This document shows, in pieces, positions 7,881 to 15,448 of a stretch of DNA of 48,146 nucleotides. This DNA is from CAZPKH01 sp964587165 (GTDB lineage: Bacteria; Bacteroidota; Bacteroidia; Bacteroidales; Muribaculaceae). The stretch covers positions 1-48,146 of the forward strand of contig CAZPKH010000010.1 of assembly GCA_964587165.1 (NCBI GenBank). Reading direction: 5' to 3'. Positions within the stretch are counted from its first letter, which is position 1. Each line of letters starts with the position of its first letter. The translations under genes and the position numbers were made by a program. The notes below the pieces were generated by a model. It saw nothing but the letters and a program-made list of their open reading frames with translations, ran no database searches and was not told the DNA's origin.

Positions 7881-8570
7881 TTAGAAATCAATTATTGTTG
7901 TGGAGGGTGTGATAAGGTCGACGATGAGCAGCCGTCCGTCGAGCACGTCGCCGAAGCCGCAGGCGATTTTCAGCACCTCGGCGCTTTGGAATCCGGCCAC
8001 TACGGCTGCCGTCGGTCCGATCACGGCTTTGGTGACCTGAGGGTATTCGCCGTCGGCTATCTCGGGGAAGAGCTCCGTGTATCGGCGCCGGCCGGTGTGT
8101 CCGAACACCGTCACCATGCCTGCTGTGCCCTCGATGCTGCCGTGCACCCACGGCTTGCCCAGGCGGGCGCAAGTGCTGTCGATCATCAGACGCGAGGGGA
8201 AATTGTCGGTACAGTCGACCACAATGTCGTAGCGCGATATGAGCTCCCGAGCATTGTCGGCTGTGAGCAGGCAGTTGTGCGGCTCGATGATAATGTCGGA
8301 GTTGAGGGCGGCAAGCCGGCTTGCCGCACATATAGCTTTGGGGAGCCCGGCGTCGGCCTCGCGATATAGCACCTGGCGGTGCAGGTTGTCGATGCTCACC
8401 ACATCGGCATCGACCAATCCCAGTCGGCCTATGCCGGCTCCGGTGAGATATGTGCTCACAGGCGAGCCGAGGCCGCCGACACCCACGACGAGTACTGATG
8501 TGGAGGCTAAGCGTTGGCGGTCGACTCCCTTGACCAATTCCTGGCGGTTGTAGCGTGTTGTTCTGTCCAT
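7881..8570 (-). CDS. thiF: ThiF/MoeB/HesA-family adenylyltransferase
   Basis: The protein adenylates the C-terminal Gly of ThiS so that sulfur can be added. It has 229 residues: N-terminal YNRQELVKGV, ATP-binding VLVVGVGGLGSPVSTYLTGA (residues about 26-45), DADVVSIDNLHRQVLY, and DCTDNFPSRLMID. The zinc-binding CxxC pairs of E. coli ThiF/MoeB are absent: YTELFPE stands where CYRCLWP occurs, and the C-terminal CPVC end is missing. The Cys used by E. coli ThiF for the acyl disulfide is also replaced (QVTKAVIGPT). As far as I recall, this short zinc-free form is common in Bacteroidetes. It starts 7 nt after thiH. Confidence 0.9.
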   Translation of the reverse strand: MDRTTRYNRQELVKGVDRQRLASTSVLVVGVGGLGSPVSTYLTGAGIGRLGLVDADVVSIDNLHRQVLYREADAGLPKAICAASRLAALNSDIIIEPHNCLLTADNARELISRYDIVVDCTDNFPSRLMIDSTCARLGKPWVHGSIEGTAGMVTVFGHTGRRRYTELFPEIADGEYPQVTKAVIGPTAAVVAGFQSAEVLKIACGFGDVLDGRLLIVDLITPSTTIIDF

Positions 8571-8577
8571 AGTTGTG

Positions 8578-9687
8578 TCAATCGAATATGCGGTCCCAGT
8601 CTTTCCATACAGGCTCGCGGCCGAGTGCGCGCAGGTCGGCCACTACCTTTGCCGGCGATGTGTCGTCGCTTATGGCAAACTGCTCGAGCGAATCGGTGCA
8701 CGAGGCGTACCCTCCGGGGTCGACCTTCGAGCCGGCGCTCATGGTCGTCACACCGAGTGTAGCCATGTTGTTGCGGAAAGTGTGGTTCTCGCGGGTTGAG
8801 TAGGATATGTCGACGTCGGGGTCGAATATGCGGAAGGCGAACGTCAGCTGTGCGAGCTCGCGGTCGGACATCACCACATTGGGCTGGAATCCCGACTCCG
8901 AGGGGCGCATACGAGGGAAGTTCACCGAATATTTTGTCTTCCAGTAGTTTTTGCGCAGGTATGCCAGGTGGCGTGCCATCATCGTGACGTCGGTGCGCCA
9001 CTCCTCAAGGCCTATCAGCACACCCATACCTATCTTATGCACTCCGGCTTGCCCCATGCGGTCGAAGCCGTTGCATCGCCACTCGAAGTCGCTTTTCATG
9101 CCCGCCGGATGATATTTGCGGTAGTTGGCGCGGTTGTATGTCTCCTGAAAGCATATCACACCGTTGAGCCCCGAGTGAGTGAGCCGCTCGTAGTCGGCTG
9201 TCGACAGAGGCATCACCTCGATTGTGAGGTTTGAGAAATACGGGCGGCACACCTGCAGGGCCTGCTCGATATAGTCGGTGCCGGCTTTCACGGGGTTCTC
9301 GCCGGTGACGATAAGGAGATTCTCAAACGGTCCGAGCTTCTTGATAGCCTCGCACTCGGCTTTTATCTGATCCATTGTGAGGATGACGCGGCTGAAGCGG
9401 TTGTGGCAGTTGAAGCCGCAGTACACGCACGAGTTGGTGCACGAGTTGGTGATGTACATCGGTATGAACATCGACATCGTTTTGCCGAAGCGCTGCTCGG
9501 TGAGCCGGCGGCTCTTGCGGGCCATCTGCTCCAGGCGGGAGGCGGCTGCGGGCGATACAAGCGCCATAAAGTCGCGTATCGTGGGGCGTTCGGCCGCAAG
9601 GGCGCGGTCGACATCCGCCTCGGTCATCGCCATGATGGTGCGGGTGGTCTCGTCCCAGTCGTATTTTTTGAGTTCGTCGGTAAACAT
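8578..9687 (-). CDS. thiH: 2-iminoacetate synthase (tyrosine lyase), radical SAM
   Basis: ThiH cleaves tyrosine to p-cresol and dehydroglycine, the C2-N unit of the thiazole. This 369-residue protein carries the radical-SAM cluster motif CTNSCVYCGF near residue 85 (CxxxCxxC). It also has ILMVTGEN-like LLIVTGENPVKAG, FQETYNRANYRKYHPAGMKS and the long C-terminal half typical of the family. It starts 1 nt after the thiG stop. In Bacteroides thi operons thiC usually lies between thiG and thiH, as I recall; here they are directly joined. Confidence 0.96.
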   Translation of the reverse strand: MFTDELKKYDWDETTRTIMAMTEADVDRALAAERPTIRDFMALVSPAAASRLEQMARKSRRLTEQRFGKTMSMFIPMYITNSCTNSCVYCGFNCHNRFSRVILTMDQIKAECEAIKKLGPFENLLIVTGENPVKAGTDYIEQALQVCRPYFSNLTIEVMPLSTADYERLTHSGLNGVICFQETYNRANYRKYHPAGMKSDFEWRCNGFDRMGQAGVHKIGMGVLIGLEEWRTDVTMMARHLAYLRKNYWKTKYSVNFPRMRPSESGFQPNVVMSDRELAQLTFAFRIFDPDVDISYSTRENHTFRNNMATLGVTTMSAGSKVDPGGYASCTDSLEQFAISDDTSPAKVVADLRALGREPVWKDWDRIFD

Positions 9688-9688
9688 T

Positions 9689-10456
9689 TCAGTCGAGGAA
9701 TGATGTTAGGGGGCTTGAAGCCTCGGCATAGTCGCTCACAGCGCCGAGACCGGCTTCGAAGGCCTCGCGTCCGGCCACTGTCGCGTCGGCAAAGGCACGC
9801 GCCATGCGCACAGGGTCGGCAGCTACGGCAATGGCTGTGTTGACGAGCACGGCATCTGCGCCAAGCTCCATGGCTTCAGCGGCGTGCGATGGTGCTCCCA
9901 GGCCGGCGTCCACCACCACGGGCACGTTGCTCTGGGCTATGATGATTTTCAGCATCTCGCGAGTCACAAGCCCTTTGTTTGAACCTATCGGGGCAGCCAG
10001 AGGCATCACTGTGGCGGCTCCCGCCTCCTCAAGGCGCTTGCAGAGCACCGGGTCGGCCTGTATGTAGGGGAGCACGACAAATCCCATAGCTGCAAGCCGC
10101 TCGGTGGCGGCAAGAGTCTCGACGGGGTCGGGGAGCAGGTAGCGCGGGTCGGGGTGTATTTCAAGCTTGATGAAGTTTGTGCCGAAAGCCTCGCGGGCGA
10201 GCTGTGCGGCAAGCACAGCCTCGTCGGCGTTGCGCACTCCCGAAGTGTTGGGGAGCAGCTGTATGCCGTCGCGGCTGATGTGGCGCAGCATATCGTCGTC
10301 GCGGTTGTCCATATCGATGCGTTTCATTGCCACGGTCACCATTTCGGTGCCGGAGGCGGCTATGGCTTCAGCCATAAGCTCGTTGCTGCGGAATTTTCCG
10401 GTGCCTACAAAGAGTCTTGAAGTGAACTCGCGTCCACCGATTATCAGTTTAGACAT
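9689..10456 (-). CDS. thiG: Thiazole synthase
   Basis: ThiG condenses DXP, dehydroglycine and ThiS-thiocarboxylate to the thiazole phosphate. This 255-residue TIM-barrel protein has the family hallmarks: GGREFTSRLFVGTGKF, VTVAMKRIDM (the Schiff-base lysine region lies in this barrel), NTSGVRNADEAV, KLEIHPDPRYLLPD, VMPLAAPIGSNKGL and DAGLGAPSHAAEAMELGADA. It starts 8 nt inside the end of thiE, which implies translational coupling. Confidence 0.97.
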   Translation of the reverse strand: MSKLIIGGREFTSRLFVGTGKFRSNELMAEAIAASGTEMVTVAMKRIDMDNRDDDMLRHISRDGIQLLPNTSGVRNADEAVLAAQLAREAFGTNFIKLEIHPDPRYLLPDPVETLAATERLAAMGFVVLPYIQADPVLCKRLEEAGAATVMPLAAPIGSNKGLVTREMLKIIIAQSNVPVVVDAGLGAPSHAAEAMELGADAVLVNTAIAVAADPVRMARAFADATVAGREAFEAGLGAVSDYAEASSPLTSFLD

Positions 10457-11624
10457 GATCTTTTAAGGATGATATAAGGTTGATGATTTCGTTTGTTTTG
10501 AGTGTGGGGTCGGCGGCTCTCAGTATCGTGGAGCTGATGGCCACGCCACTCACCCCGGTGGCCATGACGGCCGGTATGTCGGCGGCGGTGATACCCCCTA
10601 TCGCCACTACAGGCAGGTCGATGCCGCGCTCCGTGCATTGAGTCATGATGCGGCTGTACCCCTGCAGGCCGAGTGTCGGGCTTAGCTTCTCTTTCGTAGT
10701 GGTGAAGCGAAACGGCCCCAGGCCGATATAGTCGGCGCCGGCGAGCCATGCAGCCTCGATGTCGTCGAAACTGTTGGCTGTCGCTCCGATAATGCGGTCG
10801 GGGCCGAGCAGGGCGCGCGCCTCGGCCACCGGCATGTCGTTTTTGCCCAAGTGCACGCCGTCGGCATCGAGCTCGGTCACGAGCTCCACATGGTCGTCGA
10901 TTATGAATGTAGCGCCTGCGCGCCGGCATATCTCGGCTATCTCTCCCCCTTGCCGGAGCAGCTCGCTGCGCGAGGCGCCTTTATGGCGCAGCTGCACCCA
11001 CCGGCATCCGCCTGCTGTAGTGAGGCGTGCCTGGGCGGGGAGAGGAATCCCCTCCACGGGGTGTGTGATAAATTGCAGGGAGAATGCGCTCATATTGATC
11101 GGGCGCCGCCATGCAGCTCCGAGCATCGCCGCTGCGGAAAACCCCATCCGGCTCAACTGTGGCAGCCGCTCCGGGGTCACTCCTCCCAAAGCGTAGATGC
11201 GCGGCGACAGAACCTCGCGCAGCTCCTCCCCGAACTCTCCCCGATATCCTCGCTTGCTGATGCTCGGGAATATCGGGCTGATGAATGCGTAGTCTATCTC
11301 GGCGGGTAGTCGTCGCAGCTCGTCGACAGAGTGCAGCGAGCAGCTCACAAGGCCTCCCCACGACGGCGGCGGCATCGGGTTGCGGCTGTTCAGATGCACA
11401 CCTCCAAGGCCGTACTCCACGGCAAGCCCGAAGCAATCGTGCAGCGACAGGCGCTCCCGTAGCCGTGCCGGTATAGCCTCGATAAGGGCGCGGAGCTGTT
11501 GCTCCGTCGCCTCCGGTTTGCGCAGGTGCACGCGCTCGAAGCCGTCGGCGTCGAGCCTCCGGGCTATCGCCTCGGCCTCGCCCGGCCAGAAATACGGAGT
11601 TGTAATAGCTATTAGAGCCTTCAT
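10449..11624 (-). CDS. thiE: TenI-ThiE fusion: thiamine phosphate synthase
   Basis: Two TIM barrels are fused in 391 residues. Residues 1-177 are TenI/ThiE-like (HLRKPEATEQQL, FGLAVEYGLGGVHLNS, YAFISPIFPSISKRGY, YALGGVTPERL), resembling thiazole tautomerase. Residues from the Met at about 178 form a complete ThiE (WVQLRHKGAS, DDHVELVTELDADGVHLGK, GLGPFRFTTTKEKLSPTLG, VVAIGGITAADIP), which couples HMP-PP to thiazole phosphate. I chose the ATG at 11624, which gives an ATGA overlap with the thiS stop. A GTG three codons upstream is also open. The fusion would link the tautomerase and synthase steps in one chain. The TenI activity of the first half is inferred from sequence style, not proven. Confidence 0.93.
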   Translation of the reverse strand: MKALIAITTPYFWPGEAEAIARRLDADGFERVHLRKPEATEQQLRALIEAIPARLRERLSLHDCFGLAVEYGLGGVHLNSRNPMPPPSWGGLVSCSLHSVDELRRLPAEIDYAFISPIFPSISKRGYRGEFGEELREVLSPRIYALGGVTPERLPQLSRMGFSAAAMLGAAWRRPINMSAFSLQFITHPVEGIPLPAQARLTTAGGCRWVQLRHKGASRSELLRQGGEIAEICRRAGATFIIDDHVELVTELDADGVHLGKNDMPVAEARALLGPDRIIGATANSFDDIEAAWLAGADYIGLGPFRFTTTKEKLSPTLGLQGYSRIMTQCTERGIDLPVVAIGGITAADIPAVMATGVSGVAISSTILRAADPTLKTNEIINLISSLKDHV

Positions 11625-11824
11625 CCGCCGCACACAGCCCGTATCACGGTGAGGTTCATACCCTCGGTGATCTCAAATTCACCCCATGTGGCGCGGGGCA
11701 CTACACGTCCGGCCACGGCCACGGCAGTGCCGGGGGCGCAGAGATTTTCAGCTTCGAGCAGTTGTGACAGTCGGGTGCATGATTGAGGCACCTCCACTTC
11801 GCGATTGTTTATTACTACAGTCAT
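11621..11824 (-). CDS. thiS: Sulfur carrier protein ThiS
   Basis: This 67-residue ubiquitin-fold protein ends in the diagnostic Gly-Gly (VIRAVCGG), where the thiocarboxylate forms. It begins MTVVINNREVEVPQ and has LSQLLEAENL and GTAVAVAGRVVPRATW, all typical of ThiS. It is the first gene after the TPP riboswitch, 85 nt downstream of the aptamer, and its stop overlaps the thiE start. Confidence 0.96.
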   Translation of the reverse strand: MTVVINNREVEVPQSCTRLSQLLEAENLCAPGTAVAVAGRVVPRATWGEFEITEGMNLTVIRAVCGG

Positions 11825-11909
11825 AGCGTTAACGGCAGTTTAGTGAAACATATGCACAGGAAGCGGGATGCCGGTGGCAGAGCGAGCCTTTGCGTGGCTC
11901 AGACAGCAA

Positions 11910-12038
11910 ATTCCTTACGTCGGTATGAACCGTGTCAAGTTCCAAGAGCGTGTTGTGTGGTGAAACAGGCTCTAAGGGTATGATCTCAGCCGCGATTGTG
12001 CCGCCACATTAGGCTTACGGCACACGCGACACCCCTCT
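11910..12038 (-). promoter_or_regulatory. TPP riboswitch (THI element)
   Basis: Read on the minus strand, the segment carries the conserved aptamer blocks in order: GGGGTGTC, then CGGCTGAGATCATACCC, then GAACTTGACACGGTTCATACC and GACGTAAGGA. A P3 hairpin (TGTGCCG / CGGCACA) lies between the first two. A second hairpin (AGAGC / GCTCT) is inserted between ACCC and the AACTTGA strand. The aptamer precedes thiS by 85 nt; this stretch holds a GAGCC / GGCTC hairpin but no T-run, which suggests control of translation more than of termination. TPP binding should shut down the operon. Confidence 0.96.
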
Positions 12039-12049
12039 TGTGTCGATTG

Positions 12050-12080
12050 CAAAGGTAATTATTCCCCGGCATTTTACAAA
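12050..12080 (-). promoter_or_regulatory. Promoter of the thiamine operon
   Basis: The minus strand shows TACCTTTG at 12057-12050, matching the Bacteroidetes -7 consensus TAnnTTTG. A TTTG lies at 12080-12077, 19 nt upstream, matching the -33 element. Transcription would begin a few bases before the TPP aptamer. Confidence 0.85.
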
Positions 12081-12102
12081 TTAATACGTCAAAAAATGCG
12101 GG

Positions 12103-12143
12103 AAAAAGCACGGGCGGGGTGCCGAGGTCCGACACACCGCCCG
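12103..12143 (-). terminator. Terminator after the 1065-residue secreted protein gene
   Basis: On the minus strand, CGGGCGG-t-GTG pairs with CAC-c-CCGCCCG around a short loop, then TGCTTTTT follows. It lies about 20 nt after the stop codon at 12164 and separates that gene from the thiamine operon promoter. Confidence 0.8.
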
Positions 12144-12163
12144 CTATTGGGGGGAACAGGCTC

Positions 12164-15100
12164 TTAACGTACGAGTACCTTTTGTCCGTTTACGATGTAG
12201 AATCCGGCGGGCAGACCGTTGAGGTCGGTAGCACCGATGCGCACGGCGCGGCCGTCGATGGAGTATACATCAAGAAGCCCGTCGTTGCGCTCGCCGACGA
12301 TGGCGGCGATACCGCTGCCGCTGTCGATACGGATATTGTCGATAGCTATCGGGGCTTCGCGGTCGGAGCTTGCCATGGCAAATTTCACTAGTACGAAAGG
12401 CTCGTCGGCGTAGTTGGAGAGATCGACAGAAGCCTTCTTCCACCCTTCTTGTGTTTCGTTCTCATAACGATAGGTCGAGAGGGTTTCGGCTACGCCCTGC
12501 GGGTAGCGATCGACAGCTACCGAGAGGTGAGACAGCGAACCGGGGAATACGTAGTAGTCAAACTTAAGGGTGGGGCGTGTAGCGCCGCTGAGCGATATTT
12601 TGCCGGTGTTGAAGTTTCCGAACTCAGCGCGATAGGGTATGAACGCGAGGCAGCCGCCGTCGTTGTCCGACGAGATGCTGCGCGACACACCGATATTCCA
12701 GTCGGCGTATTCGCCTTCGAGCCATACGAACTTGTCGCCCCAGCTTGCGTCGGCAAACGAATTGGTGTAGGGCACCGGATAAGCCTCACCGATTACAATA
12801 CCGTTGGAGGCCACGGGGTCGCTCTCGCCGCCGGTAGTCACAGCTGTCAGAGCGTAGTAGAGCAGTGTCTGGGCTCCGTCGTTGGTCAGCACGCCGGTGT
12901 TGTACGGGCTTGTGATACCTTCTGCCACGGTGGTGAGATAGCCGTAGTCGTTGTAGGTGTAGAGGTTGTAGGTTATCTTTTCGGGGTTGACATACAGTCC
13001 GTTCGCGCCCGTGGTAGGTGCATTCCAGGTGAGTATGGCTTCCTCGCCGTTATCGCTGAGCAGTACGCTGCCGGGCATCGAAGGTATATCCTGGCCGACA
13101 AATGCGTTGATGTCGGTGGGAGCTCCGTTGCCGTAAGAGTTGACGGCACGTACGGTGTATTTATTGAGGCCGTTGGGCAGTCCCTCGACGGTCATTGTGT
13201 ACGGTTTGCCCGGCTCGATGTCACTCTTCGTGCCGAGCACCTTCCCTTCAGCGTCGAGCACTTCCACACGCTCGAGGGCGTCGATAGCCTTGCCGCTGAG
13301 AGCTGTGGCGGGGGTGGTGAAGCCGACGGTAGCTTTGAGCTCGCCGGTGGGATCGGGAGTGAAAGTGAGGTCGGTCACGGCAGCAGGCGATTGGCCGGAG
13401 GTCTCGAGCTTCACGGCCACGCGGTCGATGTCGAGAGCAGCCGAACCGGCAGGGCTTATGGCGTGGATACCTATGTGATATACTCCGTCGGCGGGCACTT
13501 CAAATCGGGTGGTAAACTCGCTGAAGTTCACATTGGTCACGTCCGTCGGATCCATCACGATAGTGTAGGTCGAAGGATCCTCACCCATTCCTACGGCGAC
13601 CTCCATACGCTGATTGCAGCCGGCCGTGAGAAATTGCTTCTTGGCATCGAAAGCGAGCGAGTAGATAGAGCCTTTGGTGAGGTCCATCGGCGGGAGCAGC
13701 AGCCAGTCGTCGTCGGCATTGTCGTTGTGTGCCGACATGCGTGCGTAGTACGAGTTGCCGGTGTACTCCGAGGAGTATACATAGTGTTCCCATGTCGCGC
13801 CGTCGGCGTTGGCATCCACCACGGTGCAGATGTCGAAGCCGTTGGAGGTATAGAACATTTCGGTGTAGGGGAGGGGTACGGACGGCCCGATCACCACCTT
13901 GTTGGTAGCAGCACTCTCGCCCGCGAGCGAGCCGTTCGACACGGTGATTTCATACCAGAACGCTTTGAGAGCGCCCGGGTTGGTGAAATCTTCGCTGAAA
14001 TCGGTCGAGGTATGTGCGGTGGCTACGGTGGCTGTAGAGGGGCGACGCACGATTTTGTAGGTCAGATTCGACTGATCGAGAGTCTTGCCGTGGAGTCCGG
14101 TTGTGGGAGCATCCCATGAGAGCGATACCTTTGAGGTGGTGTTATCGTAGACGAAGCGGGCGTTGGTCACTGCGAGGGGGGTGTCGAGGCCCACATAGAG
14201 CGATATTTCGGCAGGTGCGCCCTCGCCGCCGGAGTTGGATGCTACGGCGCGGAATGTCACGTCGCCGCTGCTGCTGAGGGTCACGTCGGCTGTCACTGAT
14301 GTCCCTGCGGCATCCGAACCGATAGCTACGGGCACGTCGTTGGCATACACGGTGTAGTCCAGAGCTCCGCTGAGCGGAGTGCCGTCGTAGGAAGTGGTGG
14401 GGAGAGTGAACGAGACGGTGCCGGAGAGCGATTCGCCCTCAAATGAGGCTGTAAGGTCGGTCACGGCAGCGGGGGCTTCATCCTCGGCTTCGGGAGCGGC
14501 GATATACATATTTACGAGAATGGCATTGTCGGGTATCTGCATCACGCGGGTGGCGGTGATGTTGTTGACGTTGGTATAGTCAATCTCATAGAGGTAGCTG
14601 CGGCCGGTGGTCGATACGTAGCACCAGTAGAGCTTCTCGGTGCGCGGATCGAATGTCATCGATGCCGGGTTGGCCGAGATATCGCTCAGGTAGAGGTCGC
14701 CCAGCAGGGTGAGTTTGCCGGTCGACTTGTTGATGTTGTAGAAGAAACCCTCGCGGCTCACACCGTAGAGGCGGCCGTTGGGCGAAGCTGCGATGGCCGA
14801 GAACTGTTCGGACATCACGCAGATCTGATTCTTTTTAGGTATATCTGAGGTATAGTCGATGGTGCACAATTTGCGGTCGATCACCTCGTAGTTCATGTTG
14901 AAGTTGAAGAATATACCGTAGTTCAGACCGGTCGTGGGGTCTTTGGTCACACCGCAACTCGAGATGAGGTTGCCGTAGAGATCGCTCAGCGGTTTGAATT
15001 TGGTGCGGGTCCATGTGGCCATGTCATACTCCACGCTGTAGATGGCGTACGACACGCCTGAAGCGGAGTAAGGATCGGAGAATGTGCGGAAGTGGATGCC

Positions 15101-15361
15101 TTTCATCTTGCCATCCTCGTAGACGGCACCTCCGAGGGGTGCCATATACACGTCGCGCTCCTCGCCGCTGAGTTTGGTGAGCGAGCCTCCGGGTATGGCT
15201 TCAAGCTGATAGATACCCTCTTGCTGGTCGGTCGACATAGACCATGAGTCCATCTTCACCACACCGGCTATGATCTTGGGGATATACTCCCCGGCTGTGG
15301 CGGCAAGCGATGTGGCTGTCATTGCTGCCAGCAGAGTCATTCGGATGAATTGTTTAATCAT
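12164..15361 (-). CDS. Large secreted FN3/choice-of-anchor-type protein, T9SS-like C-terminus
   Basis: This 1065-residue protein has a signal peptide (MIKQFIRMTLLAAMTATSLAATA). Residues about 25-290 resemble a bead of WD/kelch-like repeats describing values (SPNGRLYGVSREGFFYNI, DPRTEKLYWCYV). Several fibronectin-III-like modules follow (AAVTDLTASFEG, PAAVTDLTFTPDPTGE, LSWDAPTTGLHGKTL). Two cleaved-adhesin/choice-of-anchor-J-like modules begin LPYTEMFYTSNGFDI and VPYTNSFADASWGDKF. The C-terminal 35 residues (DVYSIDGRAV, GFYIVNGQKVLVR) look like a Bacteroidales type IX secretion sorting end. It is probably exported to the surface or outside. Binding partners are unknown. It is followed by a terminator and preceded by the homologous-looking 1336-residue gene. 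Confidence 0.85.
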   Translation of the reverse strand: MIKQFIRMTLLAAMTATSLAATAGEYIPKIIAGVVKMDSWSMSTDQQEGIYQLEAIPGGSLTKLSGEERDVYMAPLGGAVYEDGKMKGIHFRTFSDPYSASGVSYAIYSVEYDMATWTRTKFKPLSDLYGNLISSCGVTKDPTTGLNYGIFFNFNMNYEVIDRKLCTIDYTSDIPKKNQICVMSEQFSAIAASPNGRLYGVSREGFFYNINKSTGKLTLLGDLYLSDISANPASMTFDPRTEKLYWCYVSTTGRSYLYEIDYTNVNNITATRVMQIPDNAILVNMYIAAPEAEDEAPAAVTDLTASFEGESLSGTVSFTLPTTSYDGTPLSGALDYTVYANDVPVAIGSDAAGTSVTADVTLSSSGDVTFRAVASNSGGEGAPAEISLYVGLDTPLAVTNARFVYDNTTSKVSLSWDAPTTGLHGKTLDQSNLTYKIVRRPSTATVATAHTSTDFSEDFTNPGALKAFWYEITVSNGSLAGESAATNKVVIGPSVPLPYTEMFYTSNGFDICTVVDANADGATWEHYVYSSEYTGNSYYARMSAHNDNADDDWLLLPPMDLTKGSIYSLAFDAKKQFLTAGCNQRMEVAVGMGEDPSTYTIVMDPTDVTNVNFSEFTTRFEVPADGVYHIGIHAISPAGSAALDIDRVAVKLETSGQSPAAVTDLTFTPDPTGELKATVGFTTPATALSGKAIDALERVEVLDAEGKVLGTKSDIEPGKPYTMTVEGLPNGLNKYTVRAVNSYGNGAPTDINAFVGQDIPSMPGSVLLSDNGEEAILTWNAPTTGANGLYVNPEKITYNLYTYNDYGYLTTVAEGITSPYNTGVLTNDGAQTLLYYALTAVTTGGESDPVASNGIVIGEAYPVPYTNSFADASWGDKFVWLEGEYADWNIGVSRSISSDNDGGCLAFIPYRAEFGNFNTGKISLSGATRPTLKFDYYVFPGSLSHLSVAVDRYPQGVAETLSTYRYENETQEGWKKASVDLSNYADEPFVLVKFAMASSDREAPIAIDNIRIDSGSGIAAIVGERNDGLLDVYSIDGRAVRIGATDLNGLPAGFYIVNGQKVLVR

Positions 15362-15396
15362 TGGGTAAGAATAGGTTGGTTTAGTTGTGTATTTTG

Positions 15397-15432
15397 GCTG
15401 CCGGGGCCGGCGAGAGTGCCGGCTCCGGCAGC
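15397..15432 (-). terminator. Strong GC hairpin between two secreted-protein genes
   Basis: GCTGCCGG and CCGGC pair with GCCGG and CCGGCAGC across an interior mismatch and a 6-nt loop. It sits in the 87-nt gap after the 1336-residue gene and before the 1065-residue gene. No T-run follows on the minus strand (CAAAATACAC). It may therefore be an mRNA end or stabiliser and not a full intrinsic terminator. Confidence 0.55.
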
Positions 15433-15448
15433 TGATTGGAGTGGGGGG

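Noticed and set aside
12449..14119. Open frame of 556 codons on the plus strand
   Set aside because: It is antisense to the 1065-residue secreted protein, which has a signal peptide, recognisable modules, a promoter and a terminator. The frame is open only because of GC-rich codon bias.
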